Below, one piece after another: positions 35,361 to 47,480 of a stretch of 64,000 nt of DNA. The stretch covers positions 18,187,001-18,251,000 of the forward strand of contig CM074856.1 in assembly GCA_037501455.1 (NCBI GenBank), written 5' to 3'. The translations under genes were made by a program, and so were the position numbers. The notes under the pieces were generated by a model. That model saw only the letters and a program-made list of their open reading frames with translations, ran no database searches and had not been told where the DNA came from. The first letter of the stretch is position 1. Each line of letters starts with the position of its first letter. Source of the DNA: Lantana camara. Taxonomy: Eukaryota; Streptophyta; Magnoliopsida; Lamiales; Verbenaceae.

Positions 35361-38228
35361 TCATTGGGCCGGAGCGTCGGGTTCAGGAGGGGCTGTTGCA
35401 AGGGGAACCGGGGCCAACACATTAGCGTCAGAGGTATGGGCCTCGCCGGGTTCATCCGCATCAGCTACGTCCATAAGGGTGCCCTCGTCTTCTATTAGGA
35501 GAGGCTCGGGATCCACCCTGTTAGCAGCAATAAACTCCCTTTGGAGTGTCTCTACCAACTCCTGATACTCAGGCTCCGCCAGATTATCCGTGGGATCCTC
35601 CTCTTGGTCCATTGGCTCGCAATTCTCATCAAGATCCATACGCAGCCGAGCGTCTGATCGAGCGCTTTCCGGGGCCAGTCCCAACTTCACCATTTGCCCG
35701 ATCGCTTTATGGAAGAAGCGACGAGCGTTGTCAAAGCACTGGATATTGGCCGCAAACACAAAGGCCTTGGAGCGCACGAATTTTTTCACCGCCTCCCAGG
35801 ATACCTTCGCCTCCAATCCCTGTACTTTGCTTTGCAAGTCAGCAAGGGCTTGGTTGGCCGCCTCGTTCTGGCGAGTACTTTCCGCCAGTTGCTCACCCAG
35901 CTCCCGATTCTGTTGCTTCAGCTGGCTCTCCCTCAACTTCAACTCCTTGTGACGCTCATCAAGAGTAAGATAGGCCTCGTCCGTCTTCCGAAGGTTCTCC
36001 CTCGCCTGATCCAAATCACGTTGGGCTGTAGTCAGTTGAGCGTGGAGGTTGTTGTAATCCTCTTGCAATTGGACCGGGTCAGAGACGCGCAGCAGTTTCT
36101 TGTACTTGGCCTTATGACTGGAGTATGCTTGCGCTCGACCCTGCAAATTCTTCAGTCTCGGGATTACCTCCTGGGAAACAGTAAACGAGGGTCATAATCC
36201 GAGCGTGGAAAAAGAAAGGAAAATGTGGTAATGGGGAGTACAGACTTACCGTCAGAAGCGCATGGCAGGCATCATCCGCGACCCGAGCGGCGTCATGTTC
36301 GTTCAATTTGTCATGGTCGGCAGAAAATTGAAGCTTTCCGACGATATCGGAGACCATGTTAACAGAGAAGGCGCTCTTTTTCAGTAGGACGGGACCGTCC
36401 TTCCTTTGGCGCTTGAACCGAGCGTCACCACGGCAACCAATCTTCCAAAATTCTTCATCTTCAGACGATGAAGTGTCGCTGCCCTCGCCCCGGTGGCCCA
36501 CGACCACCTCTTTCCCCTTGCCGGAAATAGGGAGGGAATCCGGCATCCTTTTCCTCTTGCCCGGACGATCAGCCCGAAGGGTTTCATGGATACGGACAGG
36601 CTCCCCCGAGCGGTTCCGGGACCCGCTGGAACTAAGTGAGATTGGGCCTGCGGGGGCCGCCGGCGGAGGAGTGGCCTCGTGGGTACCTTCCAGCGTTAGA
36701 TCCTCGATCGGGCCCCTTGGAGGAACCTCATTTCCTGCGCCCCCACGAGCATTGCCTTGTCCTCGGCCCGCTGCTCGGCGGTTTACCCTCGCCCTCGGAG
36801 GGCGGTTCTGCTGCGGTTGCGGCTGTTGAAGGTCAACTGCGGGCCCTTGGGCACCCAACATACGTGAAAGGGCTTCAGCATTCATGCCTTGAGAGAGTAT
36901 TCGGATACCTGCAAGTAAAGGGGCACGAGCGTCAGAAGATTGGTTGTTTGAATTGTATAAACAGGAAAACAATGATAACTGTAAGTCAAATAACTATTCT
37001 AAAGGTTAGGGATGTTAGTTCCTAGAATCTGACCGTCGAGGGCCATGATGTCAGTTGGGGGATTGAGTATCATATCAGGGGGGCAAGATAATCCGTAGCG
37101 GAACAATATCTTTTCGTTCTTCACCAGTGTATCCGCCTTAATCCACTTCTTTTCAGCCCTCATCTCGAGGGCTAACCCCATCGCCCACTCCTCAAAATCC
37201 TTATTCCTCATCCTTTCCCTAATCAATGGACCCTCGCCATGAATCATCCATTGATGGTGAACCCCAAAAATTCCCCCGGGAGCCCCCACGAAAAAGTATT
37301 TTTCCTTCCAATGCTCGCCATACGAGGAAGATGGGGAATCTATCATCTTGAAGCCTGATTTTGCCTGGGCATAGTAAAATCCATCTGTAGGCGACGAGCG
37401 TGGCGAGCGGGCTACTTGGATCAAGCTGTCAAAATTGATTATTGAGGGTGCTTTGCCCAAAGCCCTCATCGTTATAATGAATGTGTTGATTAGAGCTATG
37501 CCATTGGGCAGAATTTGTGAAGGGCAAAGCCCTAGATGATGGTAAAGGATGACGGCATCGTGAGCGATTGGAAACCTCAGACCGCCAGCAAGAACTGCAT
37601 CCCAGTAGACCGTCATCATCCCAGGCGGTGGTCGATTGGCCCTTTCCCCTTCCTCAGGAAGTCTCATGGGAAACACGACTTCATCCCAGTACGCTTTCGC
37701 CCTCAACCCCTCCAAATCCTCGAGGGTCAGAATACTCTCAATTTCGTCGGGCGATCTGTCAGTCTGGTGGCGGTTGTCTTGCCTTACTCGAGTGGCAGGC
37801 TCCTTGCCTCTCCTCTGACGCCTTCTGGAAGGTTCAGCCTCGAATGGACGCCCGGATGGCCCCGCTTCACCCTCGGGAGCCGCCATTGCCACTGTGATCC
37901 TGTGATCTTGGGGTCTCACAGCACTGTTCAAAACAGGGAGTGCTCTCTCCCCTTGTCTCAGCATCTCCATCACATTGTCCATCTCCTCAAAAAGATCTTC
38001 CTGCTCACCGGGAACACGCTCGTTCATCCCTTGAGCAGCGGCGTTCACCTCTTCCTCCCCGGTGTCAACCGGAGCCTGGGCCACCGATATTGCCATGGGA
38101 ATAACTTCACCTCCTGGGTGCGCCCTAATTAGGGGAACGGCTACGGGGACATCACCGTGAGGGGAGGAGCTACCCACCGACATCTCCTCAATCTCCCGTA
38201 CATAATCATCAGCTTGATTTCCGGCCAT
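35361..38228 (-). CDS. Antisense three-exon gene of Tat element (gypsy-type transposon protein)
   Basis: Exon 1 runs 38228-37034 from an ATG, exon 2 36908-36250, exon 3 36170-35361. Introns 37033-36909 and 36249-36171 are GT-AG: donors G/GTCAGA and ACG/GTAAGT, acceptors CTTGCAG and TTTCCCAG. The exons total 2664 bases, exactly 888 codons, with no internal stop. Exon 1 contains a block (WDAVLAGGLRFPIAHDAV, then LGLCPSQILPNGIALINTF) resembling the plant Transposase_28 / putative gypsy-type transposon family. Exon 2 is Pro/Arg/Gln-rich with an RGQGNARGG stretch. Exon 3 is a long charged coiled coil with an acidic tail. Antisense ORFs here are known in Tat elements, function unknown. The exon model is my inference. 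Confidence 0.85.
36171..36249 (-). other. Predicted intron 2 of antisense gene
   Basis: 79 nt, phase 0, with a strong GTAAGT donor and TTTCCCAG acceptor. It is needed to connect the Arg-rich exon with the coiled-coil exon. Confidence 0.85.
36909..37033 (-). other. Predicted intron 1 of antisense gene
   Basis: 125 nt, GT-AG, phase 1. The acceptor has a pyrimidine-rich CCCCTTTACTTGCAG. Splicing replaces the last ten codons of the unspliced 409-codon frame and joins exon 2 in frame. Confidence 0.75.
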
Positions 38229-38519
38229 GGTTAGTTTTCAATTCTTGGGGACGGAATTTCTAACGAAAAGTCCAAAGGAGGATGGGATTTCTGAAACAGA
38301 TTCAGTGGTATACCTTTGCTCTTCCCTCAAGGGTTTCACTCACACAACCTAAAATTAATGTTAGCACGGGAAAACTAAGAAGAAGGGTAAGGAATTTTTA
38401 CCTAGGATGTGAAGAAAAGAAATTCGCCGGAGCTTGCAGAACTGGCAAAGGACGCTTGCTATGGATATGCTTGAAGGAAGTCTGAGTGCGTGAAAAAGCT
38501 ATCAAGGCCGTGCAAACCT

Positions 38520-38529
38520 TTATTTATAG
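38520..38529 (-). promoter_or_regulatory. TATA box for antisense transcript
   Basis: CTATAAATA on the minus strand, about 290 bases before the antisense ATG. A possible 5'-UTR intron follows: donor TAG/GTAAAAA near 38400, acceptor TTTCAG near 38292. Confidence 0.6.
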
Positions 38530-38814
38530 GGGAGATGGATCACGGTTTAGGGCTGAAAATTCAAAAGTGCAATCATTTCCCGCCTGGGAAATCCCCCCAC
38601 TTTTGGTAACCGCCTCACGTCTCCCGAAGTACATGCGCCCACGTTCCCACTCAGCATTAAATGCGGACTTGACAGCATTTAATGCGAAGTCAGTTTGTGT
38701 CCGTTACAGAAGGCCAGCAGTCTCCTCGAGGGTAATGGCCCATTCCTCGGATATTCGAAATTCAGGATTCTTCCCTTATAAATTCTACAGTACGCTCGAA
38801 GCGATACTACAGAA

Positions 38815-38828
38815 TTTGGGGGGCAAAA
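38815..38828 (+). promoter_or_regulatory. Tat polypurine tract
   Basis: TTTGGGGGGCAAAA directly precedes the 3' LTR, marking the plus-strand primer site. Confidence 0.85.
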
Positions 38829-39671
38829 TGATGAGGCCTAAAAATCATTCTCGAATCAGAGCCGTCCACGTGGCAGCACACTGCTGACTATATCCCTGAC
38901 GCTCGCCTTGGTGGGCTCATGGGCCTTCCAGCCGCTCAATTGCCAGTTAATGTAATCCGTCGGTCAGCGGATGACCATTCGGATCAAGGGCCATAACCAA
39001 CGTGTTTGACGCTCGCATCGCGGCCCTCATGGTTACCCTTCTCAGGGAAGCACCCACATGGGGGCCCACTAGTACGCTCGGTATTTCGACGCTCAAGGGT
39101 CATATATCGCAAGGAGGCCATCCATGCATTCTTCGAGCGTCACCAACGCTCGGGCATATCCATGCCCCGTTTCGTTGGATCCGAACCTCGGCAGAAAGAA
39201 TCTTAGGCCCATCCCCCCGCGTAACCCTCGTCAACAACCTCTGACACAAAAGTACTGTGCACCGCGCACCTGACACGCCGTCTCCCTTTTCAGGGATGTC
39301 ATTCTCACTCCACCGAAAGCTGACGCGTGTTAGGGCAACACAGGTTTGGGACCACATATTCAATTTACCCATCTACCCCCATCCCTAACATATAAATAGG
39401 AGAGAAACCATGCATTCTCCCCCAAGTGATCATCTGCATAAAAAACCATACACATCGTTCTGGGCATTTTCCTCTGAACTCCTCAAGCTTTTCACTCGCC
39501 ACAGTAACACTACCTTGGTAGCTTGCACTCTTGGTGTTATCCTAGCTGGAAGAACCCACGCTCAAAAGGAAACCCAGATCCTGAGGCTCCCTCGCCTGTG
39601 ATGGTTTTTCCCTTTTCATACAAATTCTAAAGTGTTGTTGCATTAGGAAACTCAGATTCCCGCATCCATCA
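38829..39671 (+). repeat. 3' LTR of Tat element
   Basis: 843 bp, identical to the 5' LTR as read apart from G to T near 39003 and G to A near 39111. It is followed by the TTATT duplication. Confidence 0.95.
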
Positions 39672-41016
39672 TTATTATTAATTTTTTTAATTTTTTAATT
39701 TACTTAATTTAGTAAAATAAATTATTAATTTTAAATTACAAATTAAATTATTTTGTACAAAAATATAAATTACTTTTTTTTAATGAAAAATCGTGGTGAC
39801 GAAGGGCCCCTCCTCATATATTAAAAGAATTGGGAAAATAAGTATATACGTACAGAGTTATGATCAGACGATCAAGTAGCCAAACAAGCAAAAATGACCA
39901 ACAGAAAGACTACAACCCATGAAAAGTGAAAACCCAAAGAAGGACAAATACCAAATTCACACCCCTTATACAAATCAAACTACACGGATCACACATTCGT
40001 CTAAAAAGGTGCCCAAGTTTCCAGGCAAAAATGATTATGGTTAGTGTAACCGCTTTATCACAACAAGTGAGAGCAATCATGCTGATGGTGTCCTGAGGGC
40101 TCGAAGTATCTTTTCCCGGTTGGTGACGGACAACATGAACAAGTAATGTATCGTCAATAACCAAGTAATTAGTTGGCCACATAAGGCGAGTGTTTGTCCG
40201 CAAATAAATATAAGTTGCTACCTTCATTTCTTAATATATATATATATATTAAAATTTTATATAAATATAAAATTTTTCCTTCGTATATATACCTAATTAG
40301 TAAAATTTTCAATATTGAACTATTTTAGTCGGATTCGAGTGGACTTAAGTGAATTTGTGGCTTTTCAATTTAGTGAAGATAATTTGTAGTTTTGATTGCT
40401 TTAGAATGTAGTTTTCATATTTTAGACTTAATTCAAATGTCGTTACCACTATATATTTTTTATAAAATAAAAATTTCTTAAAAATAGATAATTTTGTAAA
40501 TTAAAATAATTAAAAAATCAAATTCATTTAATCTAAAAAACATGAGCAATTTTATTAACCAATTAAATATATATATTCAAATAAAAATAAAATAAGAGTT
40601 ATAATTAAATTTTTTATATTAATTTTATAATTTCTCTTATGATGACTGATTAATAAGATACGACACAAAATAATATTTAAATTTAAAAAGTGGAAGACAT
40701 CTGACAAGATAGAATTGATGTGAATTTATTGCAACGACGGAAAGGTGTGAAACTCTGATGGTGATGATGATGGATTACTTAGAATGCTACGTGTCAAAAT
40801 ATTAATCTAAAATATTAGTTTTCCTACTGGGACCAACGAAAGGTATTAATTTATAATTTATTAGTAAATTATAAGGAAAGTATAACTTAAAAGTTAAAAG
40901 CAAGTAGGAATTCAAGTATAAATTGGCCTAACAGCATTAGATTTAAATATAAATTTTCTTAATATTTTGTTTACTGATTTTTTATTACTCGTGTTTGATT
41001 TTGTCCAATGTTATCA
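39672..41016. other. AT-rich spacer; one unexplained minus-strand frame
   Basis: Mostly AT-rich. At 39910-40227 a minus-strand frame of 105 codons lies in a less AT-rich patch (39790-40225). I recognise no family and it lacks a clear promoter, so it may be a fragment of an old repeat. A (TA)n run lies near 40232-40249. Confidence 0.4.
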
Positions 41017-41652
41017 TATGTGGGGCATTTCCTAGGGATGGGTTTAATTTTCTAGGCAACAAAATAATTGAAGATGAATTTTGCAATGAAAATGTGTCCA
41101 ATGTCATCATATAGTTGCTACAAATGTAATCACGAAAACAAAGTGAAATTATTTGATTTGATATAAATTGGGCTCGTGATATTTAATTGATGAACATAAT
41201 TTCATAATTCAATAAACAGGTTAAAGAATATGTGGGGCATTTCTTAGGGATGGGTTTAATTTTCTAGGCAACAAAATAATTGAAGATGAATTTTGCAATG
41301 AAAATGTGTCCAATGTCATCATATAGTTGCTACAAATGTAATCACGAAAACAAAGTGAAATTATTTGATTTGATATAAATTGGGCTCGTGATATTTAATT
41401 GATGAACATAATTTCATAATTCAATAAACAGGTTAAAGAATATGTGGGGCATTTCTTAGGGATGGGTTTAATTTTCTAGGCAACAAAATAATTGAAGATG
41501 AATTTTGCAATGAAAATGTGTCCAAAGTCATCATATAGTTGCTACAAATGTAATCACGAAAACAAAGTGAAATTATTTGATTTGATATAAATTGGGCTCG
41601 TGATATTTAAGTGATGAACATAATTTCATAATTCAATAAACAGGTTAAAGAA
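41017..41652 (+). repeat. Three tandem copies of a 212-bp unit
   Basis: Units start at 41017, 41229 and 41441 with TATGTGGGGCATTTC and end with AAACAGGTTAAAGAA. Only a few substitutions separate them (for example CAATGTCATC against CAAAGTCATC), so the amplification is recent. No reading frame spans the unit. Confidence 0.93.
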
Positions 41653-42987
41653 TTAACTATATAGGTATAAATATTTAATTGTTTTAGTTAAAACTAATAA
41701 ATTTGGACATAATGCGTGTGCTAATAAAAATTATTATTATTAAAACATACACTGAAATTAAATTATTCATTTAATATAGATTTTATAATTATTTTTAATA
41801 TAATTAGTAAATTAATAGAATTAGATAATATCATATTAAATTAAAAAGCTAAAATAAAATTAGAAAGGCAAAGTGATAAAATAACATAAACGGAATGGGG
41901 GAAAAAAACATAAATGGATTGAAAGAATCGAGGTGGGATAGAAAGAAAGGGAGTTGAAGATAAATAAGAAACTAATATATTGTAGTTGGAAAGATTAAAA
42001 ATATAGAACTAAAGCAGAGATCCCGTACTTAATATAATAATATAAATAATATTAATCAATAGATAATTATTATGGATAATTTTAGTTTGAATCTAAGATC
42101 AAATTGATATAGATTATTATTATTTTTAAATAATATCCATACTATTATATAGCATAAGGATAGTTGACCCACAATTGATCACTTTTGATAAATATAATTT
42201 TGTGATTTTTTTTAACTTTTAAATCCACTCATGGGTTGATCTCTATTTAGACTTTTTTATTTAGTTGTCAGATTAAAAAAATGTTAATTATTTATTAGTA
42301 TTATGACATTTCAAATTCAAAAAGAAAAAAAAACCTATTTGGCATGATAAAATATCATTGGATCACGTGACACGTCCTAAGAGAATCCACGTGGATCCAA
42401 CACCACTTAAGCCAATCACGGACGGACACATGTTCGCCACCTAAGCGCCACGTAGAGCCACATGGACGCCACATGTTGTCATGTGGGCGCCATGATGAGG
42501 CCACGTGGAAGCGCGACGCTCCGCCACAGAGTAGATCTGCCCTCAAATCGATATGAGAAGACCACCAAATTAAGTTCCACCTCCAAGATTATGAGATTGA
42601 TATGGCTTAGCCACTCGATTTAGCCAATTGAGTTGGCCTATATAATTGGCCAGATCGAGATGGACTAACCAATACGATAACCAATAGGAATCGATCAATC
42701 TCATGCGAACGTACTCCTTTGACGTCTGTATATTGATCCCCAAATCGATATATGAGTCAAGTTTATGGCAAGTTTGAATGAATGAAATTAATTTTCATAT
42801 TTCTACTAATTAAATAAGGTTTATATTATATGCACATATTTTGATATTTCTATATATTTGTTAAAATAATTTTAATGGCTGATTACTTAAATCACGGATA
42901 CAATTTTCATAAAAAGTCGGTACAATTTCAAATTTGAATTCAAATTACTCCATCAAATTAATTACTTTTTTTAATTAAAATTAATAG

Positions 42988-43045
<58 letters not shown>

Positions 43046-43510
43046 TATATAATTAAAATTATATACATCTATACAATCATACATGAAAAATGTGTTTTTT
43101 TACTGAATTGTGTCGATTTTATTTAAAATTTGAATATTTAGAATTTTTATTTGTTTTATTGTTAAATAGTATTAATTGAGGTAAGTAATAATATAGATTT
43201 TTTGATTTTTCTAAAAATTGCGTTTTTATGGCTAATAATTTGAATCATGAAAACTCCCATAAAATATCACTACATTTTCAAATTTAAATTCAAATCTTTC
43301 AAAATAAAAGGAATAATTAGTTACTTAAATTACTCCATCAAATTAATATTAAGTAAAAAAAATTGTCACAAATATTGATATCACATTTCATACGACTTGC
43401 ATGGGCTAATAGTGGTGTTTTATTTTCCTTCTTTAATTCATCTATTTGATACGCCTTCATTTTTCTTCATGACCACAACTTGCTATCAGAAAAAACTGAT
43501 GAATTCCAAT
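41653..43510. other. AT-rich spacer with G-box patch and Helitron-like 5' end
   Basis: At 42127-42145 TCCATACTATTATATAGC resembles the Helitron 5' ends at 8247 and 8759, but no matching 3' hairpin was found. About 42355-42545 is GC-richer with several CACGTG-type motifs and repeated GCCACATGGACGCCACATG-like words. A (TA)n tract occupies 42990-43041. No supported gene. Confidence 0.5.
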
Positions 43511-43859
43511 AATAGGGGTGTCAATTCTTGACCCGACCCGCCAACCCGACCCGACCCAACCCGAAAAATATCAGGTTCGGGTTGGGGGTTTTCGGGTCGG
43601 GTTGAAATCGGGTCGGACCCGAAATTGACCCGAATGAGAGAAGCCGGGTTCGGGTGGGTTTCGGGTTGACCCGATTCAACCCGAAAAATTAGGTGGGTGA
43701 CCCAACAACCCGAACCCACCCGACCCAACCCGACCCGACCCGAAATTTTTAAAAAATATATTTAATATATTTAAATTATATGGTGTATTATAATTAGATA
43801 AAAAATTTATGAAATGATAATTGGTTTAGGATTAGATATACTTAAAAAATAATAATTAA

Positions 43860-44945
43860 TTTATTATTTGAGAATAACGTGATTTATAATGTTAATATTA
43901 TATAATATGTCTAAATTATAAAATTTTGTTAATTGAAAAGACATACATGACTGTAATATGATTAAAATTAAACGGAGTTCACGGGAAAAAAAAAAAGATA
44001 TGTATTATTTAAACTTAAACAATTAGAATTGCATTATGATTAGTTTAGTAAAAAATATATTATTCGATCTAAATAATTATTATGTATCTAATTTATATTT
44101 TACATAATTGCCCTATTGATTGAATTTTATTAAATTTATATAAATAAGAATTTAAATAGAGTTGATATGACAATTAATTATAATTACACTTAGAATTAGA
44201 TCTTAATTAAGATTATAAACAAGTTTTTAATGTGGGTACAATTTATTAGAGTTAGATTTAGAATTTGATTAAGATTAGACTTGTAACCAAATTTCTATCC
44301 ATAATTAAGTACTTATAAAATTTCAATAATAATTTATAATACATATTGGTTTACATAATTAACTTAATTAGACATTATGAAATCATTATTTTAAGGATAT
44401 TTTGGCGATCAATAAATTTCAAAAAAAATTCAAAAATTAACTCGTATTTTTATAATATAATATAATAGAATATTAAATAATGGTTAGTAAAATAATTTTT
44501 TTCTATAAACATGTGATTATTATTTGAGAATAACGTGATTTATAATTTTAATATTGTATAAATTTGTCTAAATTATACAATTTTGTTAATTAGAAAGACA
44601 TACATGATTGTAATATGATTAGAATTAACCAAAAGTTTACGGACAAAAAGAGATGAGTTTTTTTAAAGTTAAACAATTAGAATTTCATTATGATTAGTTT
44701 AGTAAAAAATATATTATTCGATCGAAATAATTTTATGTATCTAATTTACATTTTACATAATTACCATATTAATTCAATTTTATTAAATTTATATAAATAA
44801 GAATTTAAATAGAGTTCATATAAAACTTACTTATAATTACACTTATAATTAGATCTTAATTAAAATTATAAACAAGTTTTTAATGTGAATACAATTTATT
44901 CGAGTTGGATTTAGAATTTGATTAAGATTAGACTTGTAACCAAAT
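43860..44945 (+). repeat. Two diverged direct repeats (third copy at 47029)
   Basis: Copy A (about 43860-44300) and copy B (about 44400-44945) share the run from TTTGAGAATAACGTGATTTA through TTAGTTTAGTAAAAAATATA to the TAATTTAGATTTGATTAAG-like end. A third copy lies at about 47029-47480, beyond the minisatellite. Confidence 0.8.
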
Positions 44946-45044
44946 CCCTATCCATCTCACCCCATCTCACTCGTTTTTCAACTTGTTCGACGTATTTTGG
45001 ACTCGTTCTACTTGTTTTAGGCTCATTTTTTACCTCTTTACCCA

Positions 45045-46965
45045 CTTATATCCATTTTACCCATTTTGAATCCATTTTATCCATTTGGATCCAATTTACC
45101 CATTTTGGATCCATTTTATCCATTCGGATCCATCTTACCCATTTGGATCTATTGTACCCATTTTGGATTCATTTTATCCATTTAAATCCATTTTATCCAC
45201 TTGTATCTATTTTACTTGCATTTTACCTATTTTGGACACATTTTACCTACTTGGATCCATTTTATTACCCAATTATAACCATTTTACCCATTTTAATCAA
45301 TTTTATCCATATTTTACATATTTTGGATCAATTTTACTCATTTTGAATCCATTTTACACATTTGGATCTATTTTACCCACTTACTTTGATCTATTTAACT
45401 CAATTGGATCCATTTTATCCATTTGGATCCATTTTACCCACTTGAACTCATTTTATCCATTTTGGATTCATTTTATCCATTTAGATCCATTTTACCTACT
45501 TGAATCCATTTTACCCAAATTTACCCATTTTGAATCCATTTTACCCATTTGGATCCAATTTACCCATTTTGGATCCCTTTACCCATTTGGATCTATTTTA
45601 CCAGTTTGGACCTGTTTTACTCATTTTGGATCCATTTTATCCATTTGAATCCATTTTACCCATTTTGGATCTATTTTGTGCATTTAGGTTCATTTTACCT
45701 ACTTGGATCCATTTAACTCACTTGCATCCATTTTACCCATCTGGACTCAATTTACCCATTTTGGATCCATTTTACCCACTTGAACTTATTTTACCCATTT
45801 TGGATTCATTTTATCCATTTAGATCCATTTTACCAATTTGGATCCATTTTACACATATTTACCCATTTTGAATCTATTTCACCAATTTGGATCCAACTTA
45901 CTCATTTTGGATCCATTTACCCATTTGGATCAATTTTACCATTTTGGATATGTTTTACCCATTTTGGATTCATTTTATCCATTTGGATCCATTTTACTCA
46001 TTTTGGATCTATTTTGTGCATTTAGGTTCAATTTACCCACTTGAATCTATTTTACCAAATTTTAGCCATTTTGGATCGTTTTAACCTATTTAGATCCATT
46101 TTACCCATTTGGATCCAATTTACCCATTTTGGATCCATTTAACCCACTTGGATCCATTTTACCCATTTGGATCCAATTTACCCATTTTTGAACAATTTTA
46201 CCCACTTGAACTCATTTTACCCATTTTGGATTCATTTTATTCATTTAGATCTATTTTAGCCACTTAAATCTATTTTACCCACATTTACCCATTTTGAATC
46301 CATTTTACCCATTTGGATCCAATTTACCTATTTTGGATCCATTTACCCATTTGGATCCATTTTACCAATTTGGATCTATTTTACCCATTTTGGATCCATT
46401 TTATTCATTTGAATCCATTTTATGCATTTTGGATCTATTTGGTGCATTTAGGTTCATTTTACCCACTTAGATCCATTTTACCATATTTTAGCCATTTTGG
46501 ATGCAATTTACCCACTTGGATCTAATTTACCCATTTCTGATCCATTTTACCCACTTGAACTCATTTTATCCATTTTGGATTCATTTTATCCATTTAGATC
46601 CATTTTACCCACTTGGATCTATTTTACCCACATTTACCCATTTTGAATCCATTTTACCCATTTGGATCCAATTTACCTATTTTGAATCCATTTTACCAAT
46701 TTGGATCTGTTTTACCAATTTTGGATCCATTTACCCATTTGGATATGTTTTACCCATTTTGGATCCATTTTACCCATTTTGGATCTATTTTGTGCATTTA
46801 GGTTCATTTTATCCACTTGGATCCATTTTACCCACATTTTACCCATTTTGAATCCATTTTACCTACTTGGATCCTTTTTACTTATTTTAATCAATTTTAT
46901 CCATATTTTACCCATGTTGGATCCATTTTACATATTTGGATCCATTTTACCCACAAAGAGACAAT
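45045..46965 (+). repeat. Minisatellite, about 95-100 units of 19-20 bp
   Basis: The basic unit is CCATTTTACCCATTTGGAT with a 20-bp variant holding one extra T. GGATCC recurs throughout. Units are diverged, but the array is continuous for 1.9 kb. Long frames here (about 44918-45346, 45085-45648 and others) translate as Phe/Tyr/Pro/Ile/Trp/His-rich repeats in several frames because the unit lacks stops. They are not evidence of genes. Confidence 0.9.
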
Positions 46966-47028
46966 CAAAGTAACGCAAACTCGAGACTTCAATTTTAATA
47001 AATTTGTGGGCAATCATTATTGTAAGGA

Positions 47029-47480
47029 TATTTTGGCGACCAATAAATTGTAAAAAAAATCCAAAAATCAACCCGTATTTTTATAATATAATATAATAGA
47101 CTATTAAAAAAAGGGCTAGTAAAATATTATTTTCTATAAACATGTGATTATTATCTGAGAAAAATGCGATTTATAATGTCAATATTATATAATTTGTCTA
47201 AATTGTATAGTTTTGTTCATTAGAAAGACATATATGACTGTAATATGATTAGAATTAAACGGAGTTTATGGACAAAAATAGATGTATTTATTTGGACTTA
47301 AAGAATTTGAATTACATTATGATTAGTTTAGTAGAAAATATATAATTCGATCTAAATAATGTTTATGTATCTAATTTTTATTTTACATAATTACCTTATT
47401 GATTGAATTTATATAAATAGGAATTTAAATAGAGTTGATATAGAACTTAGTTATAATTACACTTAGAATTAGAACTTAAT
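47029..47480 (+). repeat. Third copy of the element's direct repeat
   Basis: Matches 44400-44870 from ATTTTGGCGACCAATAAATT onward. The minisatellite therefore sits between copies B and C. Confidence 0.8.

Larger units (their letters stand above)
27282..39671 (+). mobile_element. Complete young Ty3/gypsy Tat-lineage retrotransposon, 12.4 kb
   Basis: Two 843-bp LTRs (TGATGAGG...CATCA) are flanked by a perfect TTATT duplication (27277-27281, 39672-39676). Reading both LTRs side by side I see two substitutions, near 27456 and 27564. The interior has a PBS, a gag-PR-RT-RNaseH-aRNH frame, an integrase frame, a 4.5-kb 3' region with an antisense gene, and a purine tract. The second, archaeal-type RNase H and the antisense ORF are hallmarks of the Tat clade. 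GC content is far above the flanks. Two in-frame stops before integrase make this copy defective for integrase unless supplied in trans. Confidence 0.95.

Noticed and set aside
35546..36829. Plus-strand frames in the Tat 3' region
   Set aside because: Shadows of the antisense exons, with no domain and broken by each other.
41017..41652. CRISPR array
   Set aside because: Units are contiguous 212-bp tandem copies without spacers, in plant nuclear DNA.
43486..43728. Minus-strand frame in the GGGTC-rich end
   Set aside because: A simple-sequence effect of ACCCG/CGGGT repeats. The same happens at 47609-47903.
44918..46973. Several overlapping long plus-strand frames as repetitive Phe/Tyr/Pro-rich proteins
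   Set aside because: They arise from a stop-free 19-20 bp minisatellite read in different frames. Frames change along the array and no start context or domain exists.
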